Part shown: in pieces, positions 42,200 to 50,400 of the stretch
Numbering within the stretch: the first letter of the stretch is position 1
Layout of the letters: each line of letters begins with the position of its first letter
Assembly: GCF_003609605.1 (NCBI RefSeq)
Contig: NZ_MCHY01000002.1
Location: 1-64,000 of the forward strand
Length of the DNA stretch: 64,000 nt
Direction: 5' to 3'
Source of the DNA: Ammoniphilus oxalaticus
Lineage (GTDB): Bacteria; Bacillota; Bacilli; Aneurinibacillales; RAOX-1
The notes under the pieces: model-generated
Databases searched by the model: none
What the model was told of the DNA's origin: nothing
Seen by the model: the letters and a program-made list of their open reading frames with translations, nothing else
Position numbers and translations under genes: made by a program

Positions 42200-42278
42200 A
42201 CACCGACGTTCCTTTCTCCACACAATCTACTCAAACTACCTTAACCCAAGTGAAAGAAGTTAGGCAACCTTTTTCGAC

Positions 42279-42319
42279 AAAAAACACGGAGTCATCTTTT
42301 ATGAGAAAGATGACTCCGT
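42279..42319 (-). terminator. spoVK terminator
   Basis: A 14-pair perfect stem (ACGGAGTCATCTTT / AAAGATGACTCCGT) followed by GTTTTTTG on the minus strand. Confidence 0.92.
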
Positions 42320-42328
42320 AGCCTACCT

Positions 42329-43288
42329 TCACCACCGCGTGTGTTGAGAATCACAGCGTAGATCATCCGAACCAATCGTAATTAGATCTTCTTTACTTGG
42401 CGTTTGTTTCTGCATCAAGCGAACCGCTTGGAATCGAATCGACTTTTCGATCAGATTTCGGACATGTCGAGCATTGCTAAAAGAACGACTCGAATGCGAC
42501 AATTTTGTTTGTAAGTGTTTTCTTAATTTCTGTCGGGCATAACTAGAAAATTGATACTCCCGCTCTTCGACCATCATCTCCGCGATCTGCATCAGTTCAT
42601 CCAATAGATAATCAGGAAAGTCGACTTGAATCGGGAAACGCGAGGGCAATCCTGGGTTGGAGCTGAGGAAATCATCCATTTCTTCTGAGTAACCGGCAAG
42701 AATCAAAATGAAGTCATTGCGATGATCCTCCAACCCTTTAACTAAGCAATCAATTGCTTCCCTGCCGAAGTCTTTATCACCGCCGCGCGCAAGCGAATAC
42801 GCCTCATCAATAAACAAAATACCGCCCATCGCTTTTTTTATATGCTCACGCGTCTTCTGCGCCGTGTGACCAATATATTCACCGACAAGATCGGCCCTTT
42901 CCACCTCAACAAGATGCCCTTTCGACAACACGCCCATTTCCCTAAACAATTTTCCAACAATTCGAGCGACGGTCGTTTTCCCAGTCCCTGGGTTCCCCTT
43001 AAAAATCATATGCAACACTTGACCGTCTGTTTTCAGCCCTTCTTTTCGCCTGCATTGGTTAATGTAAAGCAAGGCATAAATTTCATATATTAAGTCTTTA
43101 ATACTTTTCATCCCAATTAAACGATCTAATTCTTTAGTAATTTGTAAAAAGCGCTCATGTGGGACGGCGCCTGAATCATTGGATATTTTAGAAAACGATT
43201 CGGTTAAAGATTTTGTGTTTTTAGTTTGTTGATTAATGACAACGTTTATCCGATTTGGCGCCTGTGTTGTTGTGGCACGCCATGTCAA
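42329..43288 (-). CDS. spoVK: Stage V sporulation protein K, AAA ATPase
   Basis: 319 residues from TTG at 43288 after GAGAGGTGA. AAA+ domain of CbbX/SpoVK type: MIFKGNPGTGKTTVARIVGK (Walker A), GGILFIDEAYSLARGGD (Walker B), FILILAGYSEEMDDFLSSN (sensor 1), GLPSRFPIQVDFPDY (Arg finger region). In B. subtilis it acts in the mother cell during spore maturation and is transcribed with sigma-E and then sigma-K; a sigma-K-like site lies upstream here. Confidence 0.95.
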   Translation of the reverse strand: MTWRATTTQAPNRINVVINQQTKNTKSLTESFSKISNDSGAVPHERFLQITKELDRLIGMKSIKDLIYEIYALLYINQCRRKEGLKTDGQVLHMIFKGNPGTGKTTVARIVGKLFREMGVLSKGHLVEVERADLVGEYIGHTAQKTREHIKKAMGGILFIDEAYSLARGGDKDFGREAIDCLVKGLEDHRNDFILILAGYSEEMDDFLSSNPGLPSRFPIQVDFPDYLLDELMQIAEMMVEEREYQFSSYARQKLRKHLQTKLSHSSRSFSNARHVRNLIEKSIRFQAVRLMQKQTPSKEDLITIGSDDLRCDSQHTRW

Positions 43289-43320
43289 AGTCTGTCACCT
43301 CTCTTTTTTTCTTCGTACCC

Positions 43321-43349
43321 TAACATATGCATAAACGCCCAGAGGGGTG
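43321..43349 (-). promoter_or_regulatory. spoVK: Sigma-K-like promoter of spoVK
   Basis: Minus-strand CATATGTTA (43321-43329) matches the -10 pattern CATANNNTA and CAC lies at 43347-43349, seventeen bases from it, matching the short AC-type -35. Confidence 0.65.
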
Positions 43350-43404
43350 AAGCCGAGTCGTTGACTTAGCGGATTCAAATCGCCAATTACACGGTCCAAT
43401 CAAA

Positions 43405-43457
43405 TACAAAAAATCCCCTAACATGAAACGATGCGCTCGCTCACGGCTAGGAGATTT
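43405..43457 (-). terminator. ykpA terminator
   Basis: AAATCTCCTA pairs with TAGGGGATTT (one wobble) around a 27-base loop that can form its own GC hairpin, followed by TTTG on the minus strand. Confidence 0.75.
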
Positions 43458-43465
43458 TTTAAAAT

Positions 43466-45088
43466 TTACGCGTACATTTTTTCGCGAAGTTGCTGTATTT
43501 CCTCGCTCGCCAAGTACTCGTCATAGGATGTCATTCGATCAATCAAGCCATTCGGTGTGATTTCAATGATACGGTTGGCAACCGTTTGCGTAAATTGATG
43601 GTCATGCGATACAAATAAAGCCGTTCCATCAAATTCAATCATCCCATTATTTAAAGAAGTAATCGATTCTAAGTCAAGGTGGTTGGTGGGTTCATCTAAA
43701 ATAAGCACATTTGAGCCAGACAACATCATCCGCGATAACATACAGCGCACTTTTTCTCCCCCGGATAAAACACTCGCCTTCTTTAAGGATTCCTCACCCG
43801 AAAACAGCATCCGTCCTAAGAAACCGCGCACAAACGTTTCATCTTGATCACTAGAATACTGACGCAACCAATCGACGAGATTTAGCTCAACCCCATCGAA
43901 ATATTCGGCATTGTCTTTCGGAAAATACGCTTGAGAGGTGGTTACGCCCCAACTGTATTCTCCTTGATCCGCCTCAAGTTCACCCATTAATATTTTAAAA
44001 AGCGTTGTTTTAGCCAAGCCATCTGGACCAACAAAAGCAATTTTATCGCCTTTATTAACAACAAAGCTAATGCCTTTTAAAACCTGATTGCCGTCAATTT
44101 GCTTTGATAGCTGGTCGACGGTCAAAATTTGTCTGCCTGCCTCACGCTCTGATTTGAAATTGACATACGGATATTTTCTTGAAGAAGGTCTAATATCTTC
44201 TAATGTTAGTTTTTCTAATTGTTTCTTACGTGAAGTCGCTTGTTTCGCTTTAGAAGCATTCGAACTAAAACGAGCAATAAACTTCTCTAACTCTTTCCGT
44301 TTTTCTTCTACTTTTTTGTTTTGATCACGTTGTAATTCAAGCGCAAGTTGACTTGATTCATACCAAAAATCATAGTTGCCAACATACAGCTGAATTTTTC
44401 CGAAATCAATATCGGCAATATGCGTACACACATGATTTAGAAAGTGTCGGTCATGAGAGACTACGATTACGGTTGTATCTTCGCCAATGTTAAGCAAGAA
44501 ATTTTGTAACCAGGCGATCGATTCCGCGTCTAGATGGTTTGTCGGCTCATCCAGCAACAGATTGTTTGGCCGTCCAAACAAGGCTTGGGCTAGTAAAACA
44601 CGGACTTTTTCGTTCCCTTCTAGATCCGCCATTTGCTTCTCATGAAGTTCCTTCGCAATCCCTAGTCCCATCAACAACTCCGCCGCTTCCGATTCCGCTT
44701 CCCAACCGTTTAACTCAGCGAATTCACCTTCTAATTCCGCCGCTCTCATTCCATCATCTTCATTAAAATCCGCTTTTGCGTAGAGCGCATCCTTTTCTTC
44801 CATAATTTCGTAAAGTCGTTCGTGACCCATAATCACCGTTTTTAGAACTTCGAACTCATCAAACTCGTAGTGATCCTGCTTTAAAACAGCTAAACGTTCA
44901 CCCGAGTGCATAATCACTTCGCCTTTGTTCGGTTCAATTTCACCGGCTAATATTTTTAGGAAAGTGGACTTACCAGCCCCGTTGGCGCCAATTAATCCAT
45001 AGCAATTGCCTGGTGTAAATTTAATATTTACATCTTCAAATAGCGCCCGTTTTCCATATCGTAAAGTAATTCCACTCGCTGTAATCAT
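43466..45088 (-). CDS. ykpA: ABC-F ATPase of the YkpA/YbiT type
   Basis: 540 residues from ATG at 45088 after AAAGGAAA. Two ABC domains joined by a linker with a coiled-coil arm (residues about 240-310), no membrane part; ABC-F proteins act on the ribosome. Domain 1 has an intact Walker A (GLIGANGAGKSTFLKILAG) and LLLDEPTNHLD, but its signature reads DLEGNEKVR instead of LSGGE. Domain 2 has an intact signature (VLSGGEKVRCML) but a broken Walker A (VGPDGLAKTTLFKIL). So one composite ATP site looks intact and the other degenerate, which I believe is a feature of the YkpA subgroup. Confidence 0.93.
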   Translation of the reverse strand: MITASGITLRYGKRALFEDVNIKFTPGNCYGLIGANGAGKSTFLKILAGEIEPNKGEVIMHSGERLAVLKQDHYEFDEFEVLKTVIMGHERLYEIMEEKDALYAKADFNEDDGMRAAELEGEFAELNGWEAESEAAELLMGLGIAKELHEKQMADLEGNEKVRVLLAQALFGRPNNLLLDEPTNHLDAESIAWLQNFLLNIGEDTTVIVVSHDRHFLNHVCTHIADIDFGKIQLYVGNYDFWYESSQLALELQRDQNKKVEEKRKELEKFIARFSSNASKAKQATSRKKQLEKLTLEDIRPSSRKYPYVNFKSEREAGRQILTVDQLSKQIDGNQVLKGISFVVNKGDKIAFVGPDGLAKTTLFKILMGELEADQGEYSWGVTTSQAYFPKDNAEYFDGVELNLVDWLRQYSSDQDETFVRGFLGRMLFSGEESLKKASVLSGGEKVRCMLSRMMLSGSNVLILDEPTNHLDLESITSLNNGMIEFDGTALFVSHDHQFTQTVANRIIEITPNGLIDRMTSYDEYLASEEIQQLREKMYA

Positions 45089-45266
45089 CGTTTTAATTTC
45101 CTTTCTTAACCCATCATTCTTCACTAAAGCAACGACTGTTCAGCATCCATCCCGTGGCACAAACTCCTTCTTTAACAAGGTAAAGGATTTACGCTGAAGT
45201 CAGTTAATATTCTATCACACTTCTACCGCAATAGACGAGACTATTTCTAATCAATGTCAATCGAAA

Positions 45267-46074
45267 TTAATGTTGGCAGTTTTTACAATAAAACACTTTT
45301 CTTCCCGACACTTTCTCCTGAATCACCCTATGCCCACAGCGATGGCACGGCTCACCGCTACGATCATACACTTTGCAAAGTGAACCATAGGAACCTGTTA
45401 TTGTATCTCCCCCGAATAGCGGGTGTTCCATATACCCGCCGTAATCAATGGCCTCTAGCAACACATCCTGTATTGCTTTATAAAGTTTTTTCTTTTCAGT
45501 TAGCGTAAGATCCTTTCCTTTCTTCAAAGGGAGAAGTTGAGCGGAAAAACATATCTCATCCGCATAACAATTACCGATACCTGCAATAAAATCTTGATTA
45601 ATCAAACTCGTTTTCAACCGTCCCGCCTTCGTATTCATTCTCATAACAAACTGCTCTTCAGTGAAATGGGGCTCTAGTGGTTCGGGACCTAAAAGCCAGT
45701 TTTTCTGTTAACGATTGGTAGTCGTAAAGATAAAGATAACCTAATCGCAATCCTATAAAATACAACGATCGGCGCGCGAATGAAAGAATGACTTGAAAAG
45801 TTCGATCAGGCTTGTCTTGATCCGAGCCAACGTACATCCACCCACCGAGCATCAAGTGAAGCAATAGAAACTGCCCATTGTCTAGTTCAAATATTAAATA
45901 TTTTGCTCGTCGTTGGATGGCAATCATTTTACGACCAAGCAGCCTAGTTTGAAAATGAAGCGAGTTTATATTAATCGATTTCTCACGGAACACGTCCACT
46001 TTTGTGATCGGCTGACCAACAATTAAACGTGAAAGCAACCTTCGATACGTTTCCATCTCAGGTAATTCAGGCAT
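45267..46074 (-). pseudogene. Frameshifted Fpg/Nei-family DNA glycosylase
   Basis: The N-terminal part (45658-46074) starts MPELPEMETYRRLLSRLIVG with the catalytic Pro2 and Glu3, has RRAKYLIFELD with the conserved Lys and LLHLMLGGWMYVG. It then leaves frame after LTEKLA. The C-terminal part continues in another frame at GPEPLEPHFTEEQFVMRMNT and runs to 45267 through NQDFIAGIGNCYADEICF and an intact zinc finger (CHRCGHRV, YCKNC). The break is at about 45689-45710 (runs of four A and five T on the plus strand). A two-base loss fits the family motif LADLGPEPL best. Otherwise both halves look undamaged, so the break may be recent or a sequencing error. Confidence 0.88.
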
Positions 46075-46150
46075 ACGCTAACAAGCCTCCTCCATCTTTC
46101 TTCTCGATTCAGTTTTTTCCCTTGTTAGCGTATCCTATACTTTTATGTCC

Positions 46151-47281
46151 TTACATTAAACTCGGATCATCCGTCTCCAATTCCTGCAATAACGAATCTA
46201 CATCAAATTCTCGTGAGTCAAGATAAATTTCATTTGAATCTCTTTCCTGCTCCTGAACCGAATCTAGCAATAATTCCTCTGGCGCATTTTCCCGAGCGCG
46301 TCGCTTGCGTAGTGTTCTTTTCTTCGACAAACGTTCTTTATAGGATGGCTGTGGCGCCATTTGCAACGACTCGTAGTTATTACTGTCGATCAGCGGGAGC
46401 TCGAGCGTTTGATTTGGAACCGGCCTGCTTCTTGCGTTTTTTGGAGCAAAAGGACGTTTCGGCGCTTTCTTACCGATCCTATTCTGTGGTTGCTGTCGAG
46501 GTGGAATCGGAGTTACTTTCTTTTTACTTGTCAACGATTTGCTCACTTCTTTCTTACCGGTCCTATTCTGTGGCTGCTGTCGAGGTGGAATCGGAGTTAC
46601 CTTCTTTTTACTTGTCGGCGTTCTGCTCACTTCTTTCTTATCGATCCTATTCTGGGGCCGCTGTCGAGGTGGAATCGGACTTACTTTCTTTTTACTTGTC
46701 AGCGTTCTGCTCACTTCTTTCTTATCGATCCTATTCTGGGGCTGCTGTCGAGGTGGAATCGGACTTACCTCCTTTTTAGTTGCCAACGGTTTAATTGGAT
46801 TCATACTAGAAACAAGATAAAAGGTGTATTTTCTATCTAATAGATGAAGGATTTCAAAAATCCTATATCTTGTATCACGGCAGACTCCTTTATAAAGGTC
46901 GTCTACATTAACGCGCAAGTAACGCAATTGGTCGATTATTCGTTTCGTTCTCCCCTGTCCAAAGGCCCTTTGCAGCTGCCCTCTTCGCATCCTCCTGCTC
47001 CGCGCGAAAACAGTCCGACTGAGTAGCGCCCAATTTCCGCCAATTTTGACCCTTACGTAAGTTCGATCGCTATGCTTCATTCGTGAAACAACTTGAGCTG
47101 TTAACCTTTCTATTCCTTTTAATTCATCACAAAGTCTTTGCTGTCTATCCTTTGGTAATGCGCGCATAAGCTGGGGGTGATATTTTGTTAGCGCCGCCAC
47201 ATTATACGTCAAGCGCGCCATCAATGTTTGCCACGCCCTTCGCTCGCTCGATTCGCTCGCGCCCTTTAATCGATTTTGCAA
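46151..47281 (-). CDS. Basic protein with four 28-residue repeats
   Basis: 376 residues if started at TTG 47281, eight bases after AAAGGAG; an ATG at 47305 has no ribosome site. Residues 1-165 are a helical basic domain (LERLTAQVVSRMKHSDR-like segments, VRVKIGGNWALLSRTVFARS) I do not recognise. Then four tandem repeats of the form KKKVTPIPPRQQPQNRIGKK plus EVSRTLTS, a Pro/Arg/Lys spacer and an acidic tail (EELLLDSVQEQERDSNEIYL). A CATAAGATA box upstream suggests sigma-K control. With the giant repeat gene next door it may be a spore coat or surface protein; this is inference. Confidence 0.75.
   Translation of the reverse strand: MQNRLKGASESSERRAWQTLMARLTYNVAALTKYHPQLMRALPKDRQQRLCDELKGIERLTAQVVSRMKHSDRTYVRVKIGGNWALLSRTVFARSRRMRRGQLQRAFGQGRTKRIIDQLRYLRVNVDDLYKGVCRDTRYRIFEILHLLDRKYTFYLVSSMNPIKPLATKKEVSPIPPRQQPQNRIDKKEVSRTLTSKKKVSPIPPRQRPQNRIDKKEVSRTPTSKKKVTPIPPRQQPQNRTGKKEVSKSLTSKKKVTPIPPRQQPQNRIGKKAPKRPFAPKNARSRPVPNQTLELPLIDSNNYESLQMAPQPSYKERLSKKRTLRKRRARENAPEELLLDSVQEQERDSNEIYLDSREFDVDSLLQELETDDPSLM
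46465..46800. repeat. Four tandem 84-base coding repeats
   Basis: Units begin near 46465, 46549, 46633 and 46717 and encode the 28-residue repeats. Because 84 is a multiple of three, several false plus-strand frames stay open across them. Confidence 0.9.
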
Positions 47282-47313
47282 CCGCTTCACTCCTTTGTGT
47301 ACCATTCCACTGT

Positions 47314-47322
47314 TATCTTATG
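47314..47322 (-). promoter_or_regulatory. Sigma-K-like -10 box
   Basis: CATAAGATA on the minus strand matches CATANNNTA. It would start transcription near 47307 and leave about 25 bases of leader containing AAAGGAG. No good -35 at 16-17 bases is seen. Confidence 0.4.
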
Positions 47323-47378
47323 GATGTAGGTATTTTACGGAAACGGCTGTAGCCCCTGGTTAGATCACACAAATACAG

Positions 47379-47409
47379 AAAAAATAAGCCTAGTTGCTTA
47401 ACTAGGCTT
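47379..47409 (-). terminator. Terminator of the giant repeat gene
   Basis: AAGCCTAGTT pairs perfectly with AACTAGGCTT (loop AAGC) and is followed by ATTTTTT on the minus strand. Confidence 0.93.
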
Positions 47410-47420
47410 TATGATTCAGT

Positions 47421-50400
47421 CTATCTTCTTTTTCGGCGTCTTCTATTTTTATACATTTGCTCAGTTTGTTCATTCGGCTCTTCTTGTACTTCTTCAACAT
47501 CTACTGGTTTCGCCGCTTTTTCGCCAATTGCAATCCAAGTGATCATTCCTTCCGCGGACTGATCTGATTTTCTGCGTGTAACAGTGACGACTGCGTGATC
47601 TGTCATTCGTTGCTTTAACGACACATAAACATTCGAATCATGGCACATCCCGACAAGGGCATAGTTCTCATTAGCGTACTGATCTTCAAAAGCAATAACT
47701 AGGTCGATTGTTTCCGCATCCCCTTCAAATTGATAGGCAGAAAAACCAAACTGTTGAATCGTATTTTTATTTCCTTTGCTCGTTTGGACTGGCTGAAATG
47801 CCAGTTTTGATGGGGTGATTGAATTTTCTTGGATGTGTTTTGGTTCAATCGCCGCTGGCTTGATTTTCTCTGCTGAAACACTTTCGTTTTTAAGCTTCTT
47901 CGTACTGATTGCTTGATCTTGTACATGCTCTTCATGAATCGTAAAATGATTAAGATGCGTCGCCGCAATGCTTCGGGACTGGATATGGTTGCCCTGAACA
48001 CTTTCTTCTTTAATATGAACCGATGTAATCGATTCATTAGCGACTTTTTCTGAAGTAACCGACTCATTGGCTAGTTTGGCTGTTGTTACACTGTCGTCCG
48101 CTAATTTGTTTGTAACGATTGCTTGCTCCTGCAGGTGTTCGCTCCCAATTGTCTGTTCAGCTAGATGGCTACCGCCAAGCGTACCAATCTCAAGATGTTC
48201 TCCCTTTAACGTTGCTGGTTGCAGATGTTCACCGCTTAGCGTTTCCTTAGCTACTTTCTCACCCGTAATCGCTGCCGTATTTATTTTTTCAGAAGTAACG
48301 CTCATGTCACTAAGTTTATCCGTTGATACGGCGCCATCGCGCAAATGTTCATCAGACACACTATCTTTGCTTAAATGGCCAGATGTCACACAGCGCGCTA
48401 CCAGGTGCTGACTGCCAATCGATTCGATTTGAATGTGGGCGCTATGAATTGACCCTTTCGCTATTTTTTCTTCCGTAATTGAATCTGCGGTCAATTTTTC
48501 TGTTGTCACACTGTCGTTCTGTAACTTTGCCCCCGTGACAGCTCCGTCCTTCAATTTGGTCTCGCTGATGCATTCATCCTGTAAATGCTCTGCCGTTACA
48601 CTCTGCTCCGCTATTTTTTCAGAGGTTATACTCATTTCTTGCAAGTGTTGCGTTTCGATTGATTCCGCTAGGAGATGCTCTCCTGTCAAGGTTCCTTTGA
48701 CTATTTTTTCGCCGACCACAGAGTCTGCAGCCAGTTTAGATACCGTAATGCTACCATCTTGCAGCTTACTCCCCGAAACCGAGCCGTCGATGATATGGTC
48801 TGAAGTAATGCTGTCCAGTTGAAGGTGTTTGCCTTCCCAAGCGCCAACCGCGATGTGTTTACCTGTAATGGATTCCTTAGCTAAATGCTCCCCTGTCACT
48901 GACTTCAATGCTAACTTATCCGCCGTTACGCTGTGCTCTTGGAGTTTGCTTGTAGAGATGGCACCGTCTCGGAGATGATCTGTTTCGATGGAATCTTTTC
49001 TTAAATGTCCAGATGATACGCTATCTTGGCGTAAATGGTTACCCTCTACCGTATCGGGCTGAATGTGATTTCCCGTAATTGATTTTTCGGTTAGGTGCTC
49101 CCCTGTCACTGACTTCAATGCTAACTGATCTGCCGTTACGCTTTGCTCTTGGAGTTTACTTGTGGAAATGACTCCGTCTTGGAGGTGAACAGTGTCAATG
49201 CATTCAGCTTGAAGATGATCTCCATGAATTGATCCTTTTTCAATTAGTTCACCGCTAAACGCATCTAAGTTTAACTTTTCTTTCGTGATTGAACCGGGGG
49301 CAAGTTTTTCCGACGTGACACTTTGGTTTTTTAATTTATCAGTAGAGATGATCTGATCTTGCAAATGGTCTTCCGTCACTGTGTATTGACTAATATGACC
49401 GGATGCAATGATTCGTAAGTTTAAATGCTTGCTTTGAATGCTTTCAGCTTGTATATGCGGGCTCGCTATTGCATCTTTGGCCAGCTTATCGGCTGTGACT
49501 GCTTCCGCGTCAATTTTTTCCGATGTCACACTTTTATCTTGAAGCTTCTCTGTGGAAACAGCATCATTTTGGACCTGTTGTTCAGAAATAACATTTTCAG
49601 CTAAATGTCTTGCCGTCACACTTCCCGATTGGATGTGTTCACCATGCACAACTTCTTTTTTTAGGTGATGAGTCGCAATTGAACCGTGAGCTAATTTATC
49701 GTCTGTAATCGATTCTTTGGCCAGTTTTTCAGTTGTGACACTTTGATCTTGGAGTTTATCCGTGGAGACCGATTCCTCAAGTAAATGCTTTTCCGCAACG
49801 ATGTTTTCTGCTAGGTGTCGAGATTGCACAACCATGGATTGAAGATGGCGCGCGGAGATCACAGATGATTGGAGGTGTGAGCCATCAACAGCTCCACTTT
49901 GGAGATGATCGCTATGAATGGAGTCTCGACTAATCTTTTCCCCTGTTACAGAATGAAAAGCAAGCTTGTCGGTTGTGACACTTTCATTTTGTAGTTTCCG
50001 CGAGCTAACAATACCATCTTGAAGATGTCTTACGGTGACGACGTTCTCATCAACGTGTTCAGACTTTATTGAGGCCGCTTTGATATGCTTGCTTTCCACT
50101 ACGCCGTCTCGAATGTGCTTGCTGTCGATCGCAGCTTCTGCAATGTTCTCGCCGACCACGCCTTCTGACGCAATATTCTTTGCCGATACAATCCCATCGC
50201 GCAAGTGGTCGCGATAAATACTTTTTCGTTGCAAATGAATCGGTTGCACCGTTTGTTCCTGAAGATGATCCCCGCGAATGGTTCCTTTCTTAATGTACAG
50301 ACCGTCAATCCCGTCTAAACTGATTTTATCGTCACTGATCGAATGCGGCGCAATTTTTTTGGCGGTCACGCTATGATCCTCTAGATGCGCAGCGGTGATC

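Noticed and set aside
46213-46840. Three overlapping plus-strand frames of 93 to 188 residues
   Set aside because: They exist because 84-base repeats keep several frames open; the minus-strand protein has the ribosome site, terminator and sensible composition.
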